A stretch of 64,000 bases of DNA from an uncultured Neglectibacter sp. (GTDB lineage Bacteria > Bacillota > Clostridia > Oscillospirales > Acutalibacteraceae), in contig CAJFSY010000005.1 of assembly GCA_904419785.1 (NCBI GenBank), forward strand, positions 62,001 through 126,000. Direction: 5' to 3'. The position numbers and the translations under genes are program-made. Shown piece by piece: positions 17,724 through 27,310 of this stretch (positions are counted from its first letter, which is position 1; each line of letters starts with the position of its first letter). Below the pieces are notes generated by a model, which was given only the letters and a program-made list of their open reading frames with translations, ran no database searches and was not told the DNA's origin.

Positions 17724-17844
17724 GAAAGCGATGAGGTTTTCGGCATTCATTTTTGAAGTTTGTTTTGCATCTTGCTTTTAGAATCTGACATAGAAAAAGG
17801 CAAAGGCGTCTTTAAGTGGTTCTTACCCTTAAAGACGCCTTTTT
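17724..17844 (+). promoter_or_regulatory. ANTAR two-hairpin element and first terminator in the glnN leader
   Basis: P1 candidate: GAAAGC (17724-17729), hexaloop GATGAG, GTTTTC (17736-17741). P2: AAAGGC (17796-17801), hexaloop AAAGGC (17802-17807), GTCTTT (17808-17813). Both helices close with C-G then a G-U pair. P2 has the A1/G4 loop; P1 has G at position 1 but keeps G4. The P2 loop and 3' arm also form the 5' arm of a perfect 15-bp terminator, AAAGGCGTCTTTAAG (17802-17816) with CTTAAAGACGCCTTT (17828-17842) plus T-run. ANTAR binding to P1/P2 should stop the terminator forming. Confidence 0.78.
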
Positions 17845-17911
17845 CGCTTTTAAAAGTAAGAGTTCGGCACACCATCCGATTTGCAAGATCAAAACGAGCT
17901 GTGTTCAAAAA

Positions 17912-17975
17912 AGCAAAGGCAAAGGCGTCTTAAGTATCCTGTTGGGAGTATAGATGTCTTTGCTTTTAAAATTTG
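17912..17975 (+). promoter_or_regulatory. Second hexaloop/terminator module in the glnN leader
   Basis: A near-copy of the first module. The block GCAAAGGCGTCTT recurs at 17919-17931 against 17800-17812. The hairpin AAGGC (17916-17920), loop AAAGGC (17921-17926), GTCTT (17927-17931) competes with a terminator whose arms are AAAGGCGTCT (17921-17930) and AGATGTCTTT (17952-17961), followed by GCTTTT. It ends just before the ribosome site of glnN, so it could affect both termination and translation. Confidence 0.68.
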
Positions 17976-17990
17976 AAAGGAGAGAACGTA

Positions 17991-20087
17991 ATGAGCACCG
18001 TTACAGAAATTTTCGGAAAAAAGGTTTTTGATGATAGAGTCATGAAAGCCACTCTTTCCTCCAAGGTGTACAATTCGCTGAGAAAGACCATCGATGAAGG
18101 CACGGATCTGGATATCAGCGTAGCCAACGCCGTTGCAGAGGCGATGAAAGATTGGGCGGTGGCGAACGGTGCCACTCATTACACCCATTGGTTCCAGCCT
18201 ATGACCGGCATTACCGCGGAAAAGCATGACAGCTTTATCACTCCTTCACCGGATGGCGGAGTGATCATGGAGTTTTCTGGAAAGGAACTGATCAAGGGAG
18301 AGCCGGATGCTTCCTCATTTCCCTCGGGTGGGCTCCGTGCCACGTTCGAGGCCAGAGGCTATACCGCTTGGGATCCCACTTCCTACGCGTTTATTAAAGG
18401 AAAGACTCTTTGTATCCCCACAGCATTCTGCTCTTACGGGGGAGAAGCCCTTGACAAGAAAACGCCTTTGCTCCGCTCCATGCAGGCGCTGAATAAGCAG
18501 GCCATGCGGATCATCCGGCTGTTTGGCGATACCACTGTGAAATGCGTGAAAACGTCGGTGGGGCCCGAACAGGAATACTTCTTGGTGGATCGGGAGATGT
18601 ACAACAAGCGCCAGGATCTGGTGTTCACAGGCCGGACCTTGTTCGGTGCCAAGCCCCCAAAAGGCCAGGAAATGGAGGACCATTACTTTGGCGTTATCAA
18701 GCCCCGTGTGGCAGCGTTTATGGATGACCTGAATCAAGAATTGTGGGAGCTGGGCATCCTTGCCAAAACCGAGCACAATGAGGTGGCCCCGGCGCAGCAT
18801 GAGCTGGCTCCCATCTATACCACCACCAATATCGCTACCGATCACAATCAACTTACCATGGAGATCATGCAGAAGGTGGCGCTGCGTCACGATCTGGTGT
18901 GTTTACTGCATGAAAAGCCCTTTGCAGGCGTAAATGGTAGCGGTAAGCATAACAACTGGTCCATCACCACCGACACAGGTGTGAATCTGCTCTCGCCCGG
19001 CAAGACTCCTTACGAGAATGCTCAGTTCCTTCTGTTCCTCTGTGCGGTGATCAAGGCTGTGGATGATTACCAGGATCTGCTGCGGATCTCCGTGGCCACG
19101 GCAGGCAATGACCATCGCTTGGGTGCCAACGAAGCGCCTCCCGCAGTGGTCTCCATGTTCTTGGGTGACGAGCTGAACGCCATCCTGGAAGCGATCGAAA
19201 ACAATACCCCTTACAACGATGTGGGTAAGCAGATCATGAAGCTGGGTGTCAGCGTCCTTCCCACCTTCACAAAGGACACTACTGACCGCAACCGCACTTC
19301 GCCGTTCGCGTTCACCGGGAACAAATTTGAGTTCCGTATGCTGGGCTCTTCCAACAGCATTGCCTGTGCCAACATCATGCTCAATGCTGCGGTGGCGGAA
19401 TCTCTCAGAATCTATGCAGACCGCCTTGAAAAAGCAGAAGACTTTGAAACGACATTGCACGAAATGATCCGAAAGACTATCAAGGACCACAAGAGGATCA
19501 TTTTCAACGGCAACGGTTATGACGACGCATGGATTCATGAAGCCACCGAAAAGAGAGGCCTTTGCAATTACCGGACCACCGCTGACTGCCTGCCCCATAT
19601 CCTGAACAAAAAGAATGTGGAGATGCTCACAGCGCACAAGATCTATACTGAGGCGGAACTGCGATCCCGTATGGAGATCACTCTCGATAACTATTGCAAG
19701 ACAGTCATCATCGAGGCCAATACCATGGTGAACATGGCCCGCGGCGAAATTGCTCCTGCAGTGGAGTCTTATGTGGAAGAGCTGGCAAGGACCGCCTCAC
19801 TCAAGAAAGCTGTATCGGATGAGATCTCCTGTACCTATGAAAGCAATTTGCTCAAGAAGCTATCCAACCTCATGGATCGTATCTCTTTCGCGGCGGACGA
19901 ATTGGAAAACGCTATCTCTCAAGTGGGAGAGAAGGAAAGTGTCGTTGAGGGAGCGGCAGCTATCCGGGATATTTTGATCGATAAAATGGGAGAACTGCGG
20001 GTGCCCTGTGACGAAGCGGAAGTGCTCACCTCCAAGAAATATTGGCCTTTCCCCACCTACGGCGATCTGCTGTTTGGGGTGAAATAA
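17991..20087 (+). CDS. glnN: Type III glutamine synthetase
   Basis: The 698-residue protein is the large GSIII form, a dodecamer found in Bacteroidetes, cyanobacteria and Clostridia. Visible family features are [30 protein letters not shown] near residue 40, the THWFQPMTG signature, [17 protein letters not shown], the glutamate loop [27 protein letters not shown] near residue 265, and [16 protein letters not shown]. The ATG follows GAAAGGAGAGAACGTA; an upstream in-frame TTG lacks a site. It heads a transcript with the ammonium transporter 22 bp downstream, and its leader carries two hexaloop/terminator modules. Confidence 0.97.
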   Translation: MSTVTEIFGKKVFDDRVMKATLSSKVYNSLRKTIDEGTDLDISVANAVAEAMKDWAVANGATHYTHWFQPMTGITAEKHDSFITPSPDGGVIMEFSGKELIKGEPDASSFPSGGLRATFEARGYTAWDPTSYAFIKGKTLCIPTAFCSYGGEALDKKTPLLRSMQALNKQAMRIIRLFGDTTVKCVKTSVGPEQEYFLVDREMYNKRQDLVFTGRTLFGAKPPKGQEMEDHYFGVIKPRVAAFMDDLNQELWELGILAKTEHNEVAPAQHELAPIYTTTNIATDHNQLTMEIMQKVALRHDLVCLLHEKPFAGVNGSGKHNNWSITTDTGVNLLSPGKTPYENAQFLLFLCAVIKAVDDYQDLLRISVATAGNDHRLGANEAPPAVVSMFLGDELNAILEAIENNTPYNDVGKQIMKLGVSVLPTFTKDTTDRNRTSPFAFTGNKFEFRMLGSSNSIACANIMLNAAVAESLRIYADRLEKAEDFETTLHEMIRKTIKDHKRIIFNGNGYDDAWIHEATEKRGLCNYRTTADCLPHILNKKNVEMLTAHKIYTEAELRSRMEITLDNYCKTVIIEANTMVNMARGEIAPAVESYVEELARTASLKKAVSDEISCTYESNLLKKLSNLMDRISFAADELENAISQVGEKESVVEGAAAIRDILIDKMGELRVPCDEAEVLTSKKYWPFPTYGDLLFGVK

Positions 20088-20109
20088 AACCAGAAAGAAG
20101 ATGATTTGA

Positions 20110-21868
20110 ATGGATGAGGCAATTAGGGAATTGGTCGCCGAAACCTCTTCGGCGGAAGTGTTCGCGGTGTGGTTTCTGATCGGCGCGGCGCTGGTGTTCT
20201 GGATGCAAGCTGGATTCGCCATGGTTGAGGCTGGGTTCACCAGAGCAAAAAACACCGGCAACATCATCATGAAAAACCTGATGGATTTCTGCATCGGCGC
20301 TGTGATGTTCATCCTAATTGGCTTTGGCCTTTTAATGGGTGGATCTGTTTGGACTGATCGGAAAGCCGGGATTCGACATCTTCACGGCTTATGCCGATTT
20401 TGATTTCGCCAACTTTGTATTTAACCTGGTCTTCTGCGCCACTGCGGCGACCATTGTTTCGGGAGCCATGGCAGAGAGAACGAAATTCCTTTCTTACTGC
20501 ATTTATTCCGGTGTCATTTCAGCGCTGATCTACCCCATTGAAGCCCACTGGATCTGGGGCGGCGGATGGCTCAGCCAGATAGGTTTCCACGATTTTGCCG
20601 GTTCTTGCGCCATCCATATGGTGGGAGGCATCTCCGCTCTTATTGGTGCCAAGATCCTCGGACCTAGAATTGGCAAATTTCAGAAGGATGCCGGAGGTAG
20701 GGTGACAAAAGTCAACGCGTTCCCCGGTCATAGTATCGCCTTTGGCGCTCTGGGTGTATTCATCCTTTGGCTGGGTTGGTACGGCTTTAACGGTGCCGCC
20801 GCGAAAAGCGTGAATCAGCTTGGGTCGATCTTCTTGACCACCACTATGGCTCCGGCTGTGGCCACGGTGGTATGTATGATTTTTACTTGGCTCAAATACG
20901 GAAAGCCCGATGTCTCCATGTGTCTTAACGCCTCCCTTGCGGGTCTGGTGGCAGTCACCGCAGGCTGTGATGTGACAGATGCCTTGGGTTCCTCTATCAT
21001 CGGCGCCGTAGCTGGACTTTTGGTGGTGTTCGGTGTCTGGTTTCTGGATCATAAGCTGCATATCGACGATCCGGTGGGCGCGGTCGCCGTCCATTGTTTG
21101 AACGGTATCTGGGGGACCTTAGCGGTTGGTTTATTCGCCACGGATACTGCCCCTGGCTATTCCATTGCCAATGCCAATGGGCAAACCCTTACGGGGCTTT
21201 TTTACGGCGGCGGATTGGATCTCATGGTCTTGCAGCTTATAGGCGTTCTTTCTGTTGGACTGTGGACAGCAGTGACCATTACCATTACATTCCTGTTGAT
21301 TAAAAAGACTATTGGCCTTCGTGTTTCTCGTGAGGAAGAGACCATCGGCCTGGATGAAATAGAGCATGGACTTCCTTCTGCTTACGCAGGGTTCGCTATG
21401 CTTCCCGAGTATGTGGAAGAAGGAACGATGGCTCCCGTATTGGTGGACGGCGTTGTTCCTGTGGCAGAGGCTGTGCCTGTTAAGAAAGTACCCACGTTTG
21501 ATGAAACAACTCCAAAATTTACCAAGATCGAGATCATCTGTAAGGAATCTCGTTTTGAGTTTTTGAAGTCCGCAATGATGGATATCGGTATTACCGGTAT
21601 GACAGTTTCCCATGTCTTGGGCTGCGGCATACAGAAGGGCAAGCCGGAATACTATCGTGGCTTTGAAGTGGAAGCCACACTTCTGCCTAAGATACAGGTG
21701 GAGATTGTAGTGAGCAAGGTCCCCGTTAGAAGCGTCATCGAGACCGCAAAGAAGGTCCTTTATACTGGACATATCGGTGATGGCAAGATCTTCGTTTATG
21801 ACGTTGAGAACGTCGTAAAAGTACGGACTGGGGAAGAAGGCTATGACGCTCTGCAAGACGTGGAGTAA
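20110..21868 (+). pseudogene. amtB: Ammonium transporter AmtB fused to a PII (GlnB-like) domain, interrupted by a one-base frameshift
   Basis: The first 75 residues (MDEAIRELVAET... to LLMGG) read in one frame and stop at 20401-20403. The rest reads from about 20339 in the +1 frame. Dropping one G of the GG at 20341-20342 gives a continuous 585-residue protein reading FGLLMGDLFGLIGKPGFDIF. The Amt part has about eleven membrane segments and the twin-His channel region (IEAHWIWGGGW, HMVGGISAL). From ~residue 475 a PII domain follows (KFTKIEIICKESRFEFLKSAMM, TGHIGDGKIFVYDVENVVKVRTGE). The T-loop reads YRGFEVEATLLPK: the Tyr that is uridylylated in classical PII aligns with Val. Either a sequencing/assembly error or a real disruption. 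Confidence 0.85.
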
Positions 21869-21889
21869 AGCTGATCGATCTATAAATAA

Positions 21890-22112
21890 AAGCGCTTGAG
21901 ACAGGAGAAGTAGCACAGGGGATCTCTCACAGCGAATATGGGAGGGTGAGAGCCATATAGAGGATTCTGTGTGAATAACACCGGTCGAGCTGCAATCTGA
22001 AAAAGGATCATTGAGTAGGTGCGCCGTAAAAGCCTTACGTAAGTAGGCATAGCTTTGTAAGAAGCTTTCAGAGAACAAATATAGGTGGTACCGCGGGAAC
22101 AGCACTCGCCCT
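21890..22112 (+). promoter_or_regulatory. T-box riboswitch, asparagine-specific, upstream of asnB
   Basis: The invariant T-box TGGTACCGCGG is at 22086-22096, within an antiterminator helix (ATATAGG / CCTATAT). Stem I is recognised by AGTA followed by CACAG, pairing with CTGTG just before the specifier loop GAATAACACC. The specifier triplet AAC (21977-21979) is an Asn codon, matching the downstream asparagine synthetase. No hairpin with a T-run lies between the T-box and the start codon, so the off state may act on translation or through a non-canonical terminator. Confidence 0.88.
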
Positions 22113-22151
22113 ATATAGAATGCTGAACTATACGTGATTGGAGGATATGAT

Positions 22152-23732
22152 ATGTGTTCTATCATGGGCTATTGCGGGACATCCGCCACATTAGAAGCTT
22201 TTCGTCAAGGTTTTGAGAGGACTATCTCCAGAGGACCAGATGACAGCAGGATCATTGATACGGGGAAAGGCCTTCTGGGATTTCACCGTTTGGCGATCAT
22301 GGGGCTGCACCCGGAAGGTATGCAGCCTTTTTGCCTTGGAAAAAATTATTTGGTGTGCAACGGAGAGATATACGGTTTTGAAAAGATCAAGCAGGAATTA
22401 TCAGAAAAATACACTTTCAAGAGCCTGTCAGATTGTGAGATCCTTTTGCCCATGTATCAAGAGTACGAGGTGAAGATGTTCAAGATGCTGGACGCGGAGT
22501 TCGCTCTTATCCTGTACGATGGGGAAAAGGGAGAATATATTGCCGCACGTGACCCCATAGGGATACGTCCGTTGTACTACGGCTATGATGAGGCCGGCAC
22601 CATCCTTTTTGCCAGCGAACCGAAAAACCTGGTTGGTCTCGCTGAGAAGATTATGCCCTTCCCGCCTGGTCATTACTACAAAAACGGGGAATTCATCTGC
22701 TATCGGGATATTGCTCACGTGGATACGGTCATCCATGACGACTTGGACACAGTTTGCGAGAATATCAGGGAAAAACTGGTGGCCGGTGTGGAAAAGCGGC
22801 TTGTTGCAGATGCCAAAGTGGGATTCCTCCTTTCCGGTGGCTTGGATTCCTCTCTCGTGTGCGCTATCGCCGCGAAAAAGAGCAGCGAGCCTATCAAGAC
22901 TTTCGCCATCGGCATGAGCGAGGATGCCATCGATCTGAAATACGCCAAACAGGTGGCCGATTATATCGGCAGCAACCACCGAGAGATCATCATGACTAAA
23001 GAGGAGGTGCTCTCTTCTTTGGAGCAGGTCATCTCCATACTTGCCACTTTTGACATTACCACCATCAGAGCCAGCATGGGCATGTACTTGATCTGCAAAG
23101 CCATCCATGAGACCACGGATATCCGAGTGCTCCTGACAGGAGAGATCTCCGATGAGCTATTCGGCTATAAATACACTGATTTTGCGCCCAGTGGGGAAGC
23201 GTTTCAAAAGGAGTCTCAAAAGCGGATACGGGAGCTACACATGTATGACGTGCTCCGAGCTGACAGGTGTATCTCGGTGAATTCCCTGGAGGCCCGTGTG
23301 CCTTTCGGAGATCTGGACTTCGTGGAATACGTACTTGCGGTAGATCCCGAAATGAAGCTGAACAAGTACTCAAAAGGGAAATACCTGTTGCGTCACGCTT
23401 TTGAGGACGGAGACTACCTGCCTGAGGAGATCTTGTGGCGGGAAAAGGCAGCTTTCTCCGATGCGGTGGGGCATTCCATGGTGGATTATTTAAAAGAATA
23501 CGCGGAGAGTTATTACACGGACGCCCAATTTGAAATGCTGTGTAAGAAATACACCTATGCAAGACCCTTTACTAAGGAATCTCTACTGTACCGGGAACTG
23601 TTTGAAAAATACTATCCTCAGCAGGGGGAAATGATCGTGGACTTTTGGATGCCCAACAAAGAGTGGGAAGGTTGCGATGTAAACGACCACTCTGCTCGTG
23701 TGCTTTCCAATTACGGCGACAGCGGGAAGTAG
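22152..23732 (+). CDS. asnB: Asparagine synthetase (glutamine-hydrolysing), T-box controlled
   Basis: Converts aspartate to asparagine using glutamine and ATP. The 526-residue protein starts MCSIMGYCG, so Met removal exposes the catalytic Cys of the Ntn glutaminase domain. Glutaminase motifs RGPDDS and VCNGEIYGFE follow. The synthetase domain carries the PP-loop LLSGGLDSSLV near residue 230 and the aspartate-site LLTGEISDELFGYKY. ATG 22152 is chosen because GGAGG lies seven bases upstream and the Cys must be residue 2; the in-frame GTG at 22134 lacks a site. A T-box with an Asn specifier precedes it, so this is the copy serving asparagine supply. Confidence 0.95.
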   Translation: MCSIMGYCGTSATLEAFRQGFERTISRGPDDSRIIDTGKGLLGFHRLAIMGLHPEGMQPFCLGKNYLVCNGEIYGFEKIKQELSEKYTFKSLSDCEILLPMYQEYEVKMFKMLDAEFALILYDGEKGEYIAARDPIGIRPLYYGYDEAGTILFASEPKNLVGLAEKIMPFPPGHYYKNGEFICYRDIAHVDTVIHDDLDTVCENIREKLVAGVEKRLVADAKVGFLLSGGLDSSLVCAIAAKKSSEPIKTFAIGMSEDAIDLKYAKQVADYIGSNHREIIMTKEEVLSSLEQVISILATFDITTIRASMGMYLICKAIHETTDIRVLLTGEISDELFGYKYTDFAPSGEAFQKESQKRIRELHMYDVLRADRCISVNSLEARVPFGDLDFVEYVLAVDPEMKLNKYSKGKYLLRHAFEDGDYLPEEILWREKAAFSDAVGHSMVDYLKEYAESYYTDAQFEMLCKKYTYARPFTKESLLYRELFEKYYPQQGEMIVDFWMPNKEWEGCDVNDHSARVLSNYGDSGK

Positions 23733-23860
23733 AAGAAAATCGAATAGGCAAAACCAGGAAAATGGAAGATCAAAAGAGCGGGAATTAGAAGATATATATA
23801 TCTATGAGTTGTCTGTGGTGCAGCGGCCTCCGGCAACAGTGGAATAGGAGTGAAGTCCAT

Positions 23861-25300
23861 ATGAGTATCCATGAAGAGTGCGGGGTGTTCGGAGTTTTCT
23901 CCCCCCGTGTCGTAGACGCGGCAAGCATTGTGTATTATGGTTTGTACGCATTACAGCACAGAGGTCAGGAGAGCTGCGGGATCGTAGTGAACGATGATGG
24001 CGTGTTTGCCTCTCACAAGGATGTGGGACTGGTAGGCGAGGTCTTTACAAATTCTATACTGGAGTCTTTGCCTTATGGCCAAATAGCAGTGGGACATGTA
24101 CGCTACGGCACCACAGGGGGGACCAACCGGACAAATTGCCAGCCCATTGAGGTCAACCATCAAAAAGGGAGAATGGCGATCGCTCATAATGGAAATCTCA
24201 GCAACGCGGCAGAGCTGCGGGACCGCCTGGAGATGGCAGGAGCTATCTTCCACACCACCAGCGACACAGAGACCATTGCCTATATTGTCACGAAGGAACG
24301 GCTTTCCTGTGGTTCCATCGAGGAAGCACTTAGCAGAGCGATGACTATTTTGGAAGGGGCGTATTCTCTTGTTTTGATGTCGCCCCAAAAGCTGATATGT
24401 GCCAGGGATCCTTACGGTTTTCGGCCCCTTTGCTATGGCAAGACCAAGGACGGCATGTATGTAGTGGCGTCAGAGACTGCGGCGCTGAAAGCTGTGGGCG
24501 CAGAAGTGATACGGGATGTCATGCCGGGAGAGATCCTGGTATTCGATGGGAAAACCATCGTGTCGCGCAGAGAGCATTGCAGGAAAAGGAAGAAAAAAAT
24601 CTGCTCTTTTGAATATATCTATTTTGCTCGGCCTGATTCCGTGATCGACGGGATCTCGGTCCATGGAACACGGTTCAGAGCGGGGAAGATCCTGGCCCAG
24701 CATCATCCCGTAGACGCTGACGTGGTGATCGGCGTGCCTGATTCAGGTCTCGACGCGGCCCTTGGTTACAGTCAGGAGACAGGGATTCCTTACACCATCG
24801 GGCTCATCAAAAACAAATATATCGGCAGGACGTTCATCTCTCCCGGACAGTCCAGCAGGCTGGATCAGGTAAAGATCAAGCTTTCGGCAGTGGAGGAGAA
24901 CGTGAAGGGAAAACGAGTAGTGCTCGTGGACGATTCCATCGTACGAGGAACCACCAGCGGACGTATCGTAAAACTGCTCCGTGAAGCGGGAGCCACCCAG
25001 ATCCATATGAGAATCTCCTCACCTCCGTTTTTACATCCCTGCTACTACGGAACTGACATCGACTCGGAGAAGTATTTGATTGCGTGCAAGCATTCCATAT
25101 CCGAGATTTCCCAGATCATCGGCACGGACACGTTAGGGTATTTGCCGGTGGCAGAACTAAAGACCATGATCGGAAACGGGGATTATTGCAGCGCCTGCTT
25201 TGATGGAGGATATCCCACTGCCGTGCCAAGCGATACCTGCAAAGACCGTTTCGAACAAAAGCTGTCCTTGAAAAATCGAGGGAAGAGTGACCCAGCATAA
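23861..25300 (+). CDS. purF: Amidophosphoribosyltransferase
   Basis: First step of de novo purine synthesis: glutamine plus PRPP to phosphoribosylamine. The 479-residue protein begins MSIHEECGVFGVFS; the short propeptide ending EE is cleaved in the family to expose the nucleophile Cys. The PRPP loop VVLVDDSIVRGTTSGRIVKLL is near residue 350. Cysteines at ICSFEYIYFARPDS, HPCYYG and CSACFDGG match the structural [4Fe-4S] ligands of Bacillus-type PurF. ATG 23861 has TAGGAG upstream; a longer frame from 23804 is less likely. It follows asnB by 128 bp without an obvious terminator and ends at a shared bidirectional terminator. Confidence 0.96.
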   Translation: MSIHEECGVFGVFSPRVVDAASIVYYGLYALQHRGQESCGIVVNDDGVFASHKDVGLVGEVFTNSILESLPYGQIAVGHVRYGTTGGTNRTNCQPIEVNHQKGRMAIAHNGNLSNAAELRDRLEMAGAIFHTTSDTETIAYIVTKERLSCGSIEEALSRAMTILEGAYSLVLMSPQKLICARDPYGFRPLCYGKTKDGMYVVASETAALKAVGAEVIRDVMPGEILVFDGKTIVSRREHCRKRKKKICSFEYIYFARPDSVIDGISVHGTRFRAGKILAQHHPVDADVVIGVPDSGLDAALGYSQETGIPYTIGLIKNKYIGRTFISPGQSSRLDQVKIKLSAVEENVKGKRVVLVDDSIVRGTTSGRIVKLLREAGATQIHMRISSPPFLHPCYYGTDIDSEKYLIACKHSISEISQIIGTDTLGYLPVAELKTMIGNGDYCSACFDGGYPTAVPSDTCKDRFEQKLSLKNRGKSDPA

Positions 25301-25344
25301 AGCTGGCTGTGTTCGTCGAGGAAAATGTATAGTAAGGCATAAAA

Positions 25345-25388
25345 TATCCCAGGCATTCCTTTAGGAATACCTGGGATAAATTTTTTTA
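25345..25388. terminator. Bidirectional terminator between purF and the D-Asp operon
   Basis: TATCCCAGG-CATTCC and GGAAT-ACCTGGGATA form a near-perfect stem (25345-25378), with TTTTTTT on the plus strand and an A-rich left flank that gives T residues on the minus strand. It separates convergent genes. Confidence 0.85.
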
Positions 25389-25413
25389 TGGCTCCTACCA
25401 GAGACAGAACAGA

Positions 25414-27273
25414 TCAAGCGTTGGGGCCGAAGAACTGGTCGTACCATACAATGAAAGAATAGAAGGACCAGATCTTCTGCATGTTCTTTGCTTTGCCTTC
25501 CTTGTGATCGTTCAGCAGCTTCATAAGCTCGGAGGTGACGAAGAACTTCTCCGCGGTATCGCTTTGGAAGGACTCTTTCACCATGTTGTAGTATTTGTCC
25601 TGTTGCAGCCAGTCGGACAGAGGTACTGGGAAGCCAAGTTTTTTCATTTTGGCGGTTTCCTCGGGAAGCTGTTTGATCGCCGCGCTGCGCAAGGCTTTCT
25701 TGGTCGTTTCCGTAGCGCAGTCCGCTCGGTAACGGCTGGGAATCCGGGTGGAGAGCTCCAGCATTTTCTTATCCAGAAACGGCACCCGCAGCTCCAGAGA
25801 ATTTGCCATGCTCATCCGGTCGGCTTTCAGAAGAATGTCGTAAATCATCCAAGTGTGCATATCCACATATTGCAGCTGGGTAGGTTCATCTAAGCCTTGT
25901 ACCTCATCGAAATACCGCTTGCTGTATTCTTCCGGCCGTTTGGAAGTGATGGGCTTTTTCAAATACTTTTGCCGTTCGGCTGGATTTGCGAACACATAAT
26001 TGGCCCGCATAAACCGCTGATAGGGTTCCATTGCGCCCCGCACGATAAAATGCTTGCCTTTAAATTCGGGCATATGCTTGGCAACAGCGCCGGCTAATTT
26101 CCGCACAGGGCGGGGGACTTTCCGTGTATAATTGGCAAAATGACCGCCCTGCAGATACATGGGATAACCGCCGAACAGTTCGTCGGCACCTTCGCCGGAA
26201 AGTACCACCTTCACATATTTTCGGGCGTTCTGAGCCAGGAAATAGAGGGGGATCTCTGACGGGTTCGGCAAAGGTTCATCCAACATGTATTGGATTTTTG
26301 GCATAGCCTCGAAAAACTCGTCGGCAGAAACTTTGTTGGAGATGTTTTGCACCCCAATCGTCTTGGAGAATTTCTGCGCGTAGGGGAGTTCGCTATATTT
26401 TTCTTCCTCATAGCCCACTGAGAAGGTCTTGACTTTCTTTGTGCCTTTGGAGATTTCCCGCACGACATAGCTGGAATCCACACCGGAGGAGAGGAAGCAG
26501 CCAACTTCCACGTCGCTGATCTGGTGCATGGCAACGCTCTCCGAAAACTCTTTGGTGATGGCCTGTTCCCAGTATTCCAGAGATTTGTCATCCTCAATCT
26601 TGTATTGGATGCGGTAGTAACGCTCTACAGAAAGCTTGCCGTCTTTATAGGTAAAGCAGTGGGAACCCGGAAGCTTATACACATTTTTGAAGATAGTGTT
26701 TTCGTAAGGAATATATTCGTAAGAAAGATACTCGGGGATTTTTTCTTCATCCAGTTCCTTTTTGAAGCAAGGATGGGAAAGAAAACTTTTGATCTCAGAA
26801 CCAAAGAAAAATTGGTCGCCGTTTTTATAGTAATAAAAAGGTTTGATACCAAAAATATCCCGGGCGCCGAAAAGTTCTTTTTTTACACTGTCCCAAATAA
26901 CAAAGGCAAACATTCCCCGCAGCTTTTGCAAGATTTCTTTGCCATATTCCTCATAGCCGTGAAGGATGGTCTCGGAATCGGTGCGTGTTTTGAACACATG
27001 GCCTTTTTGCAGAAGGTCTTCCCGCAGGCTTTGAAAGTTATAGATCTCGCCATTAAAGACCAGGACTTTGGTGCCATCTTCGTTTAGAAGCGGCTGTCTG
27101 CCGCCTTCCAGGTCGATGATGGAAAGCCGGCGGAAACCCAGGGAAACATCCCCGTCTACATAGTAGTCGGCATCGTCCGGACCTCTGTGGATGATGCGGT
27201 CAGCCATGGCTTTTACTACATTTTCAGGGCTGGCCACCTCTGGTGTATTTTTAAATCCTACAAAACCGCACAT
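25414..27273 (-). CDS. AsnB/AsnH-type glutamine-dependent amidotransferase (second copy)
   Basis: 619-residue protein of the asparagine synthetase family. It starts MCGFVGFKNT (Cys2 nucleophile), has RGPDDADYYVDGDVSLGFRRLSIIDLEGGRQP and NGEIYNFQ in the glutaminase half, and the PP-loop FLSSGVDSSYV with the LSGEGADELFGGYP loop in the synthetase half. The second of two nearby ATGs (27273) has better spacing from GAAAGGAG. It is the last gene of an operon with an aspartate racemase, an ATP-grasp ligase and a close paralogue. That context suggests an AsnH-like role: amidating D-Asp in a cell-wall cross-bridge rather than making free asparagine. Ordinary AsnB activity cannot be excluded. Confidence 0.9.
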   Translation of the reverse strand: MCGFVGFKNTPEVASPENVVKAMADRIIHRGPDDADYYVDGDVSLGFRRLSIIDLEGGRQPLLNEDGTKVLVFNGEIYNFQSLREDLLQKGHVFKTRTDSETILHGYEEYGKEILQKLRGMFAFVIWDSVKKELFGARDIFGIKPFYYYKNGDQFFFGSEIKSFLSHPCFKKELDEEKIPEYLSYEYIPYENTIFKNVYKLPGSHCFTYKDGKLSVERYYRIQYKIEDDKSLEYWEQAITKEFSESVAMHQISDVEVGCFLSSGVDSSYVVREISKGTKKVKTFSVGYEEEKYSELPYAQKFSKTIGVQNISNKVSADEFFEAMPKIQYMLDEPLPNPSEIPLYFLAQNARKYVKVVLSGEGADELFGGYPMYLQGGHFANYTRKVPRPVRKLAGAVAKHMPEFKGKHFIVRGAMEPYQRFMRANYVFANPAERQKYLKKPITSKRPEEYSKRYFDEVQGLDEPTQLQYVDMHTWMIYDILLKADRMSMANSLELRVPFLDKKMLELSTRIPSRYRADCATETTKKALRSAAIKQLPEETAKMKKLGFPVPLSDWLQQDKYYNMVKESFQSDTAEKFFVTSELMKLLNDHKEGKAKNMQKIWSFYSFIVWYDQFFGPNA

Positions 27274-27310
27274 GGGCATGGTCTCCTTTCACAGTTTTGA
27301 AGTTTCGCTT

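Noticed and set aside
20332..20345. Programmed ribosomal frameshift in amtB
   Set aside because: The shift is +1 with no slow codon or shifty stop, and no stimulating hairpin next to it; a single extra G explains it more simply.
21131..22165. Minus-strand frame of 344 codons across the end of amtB and the T-box
   Set aside because: It spans a functional RNA element and a conserved PII domain on the other strand; no protein motif is visible.
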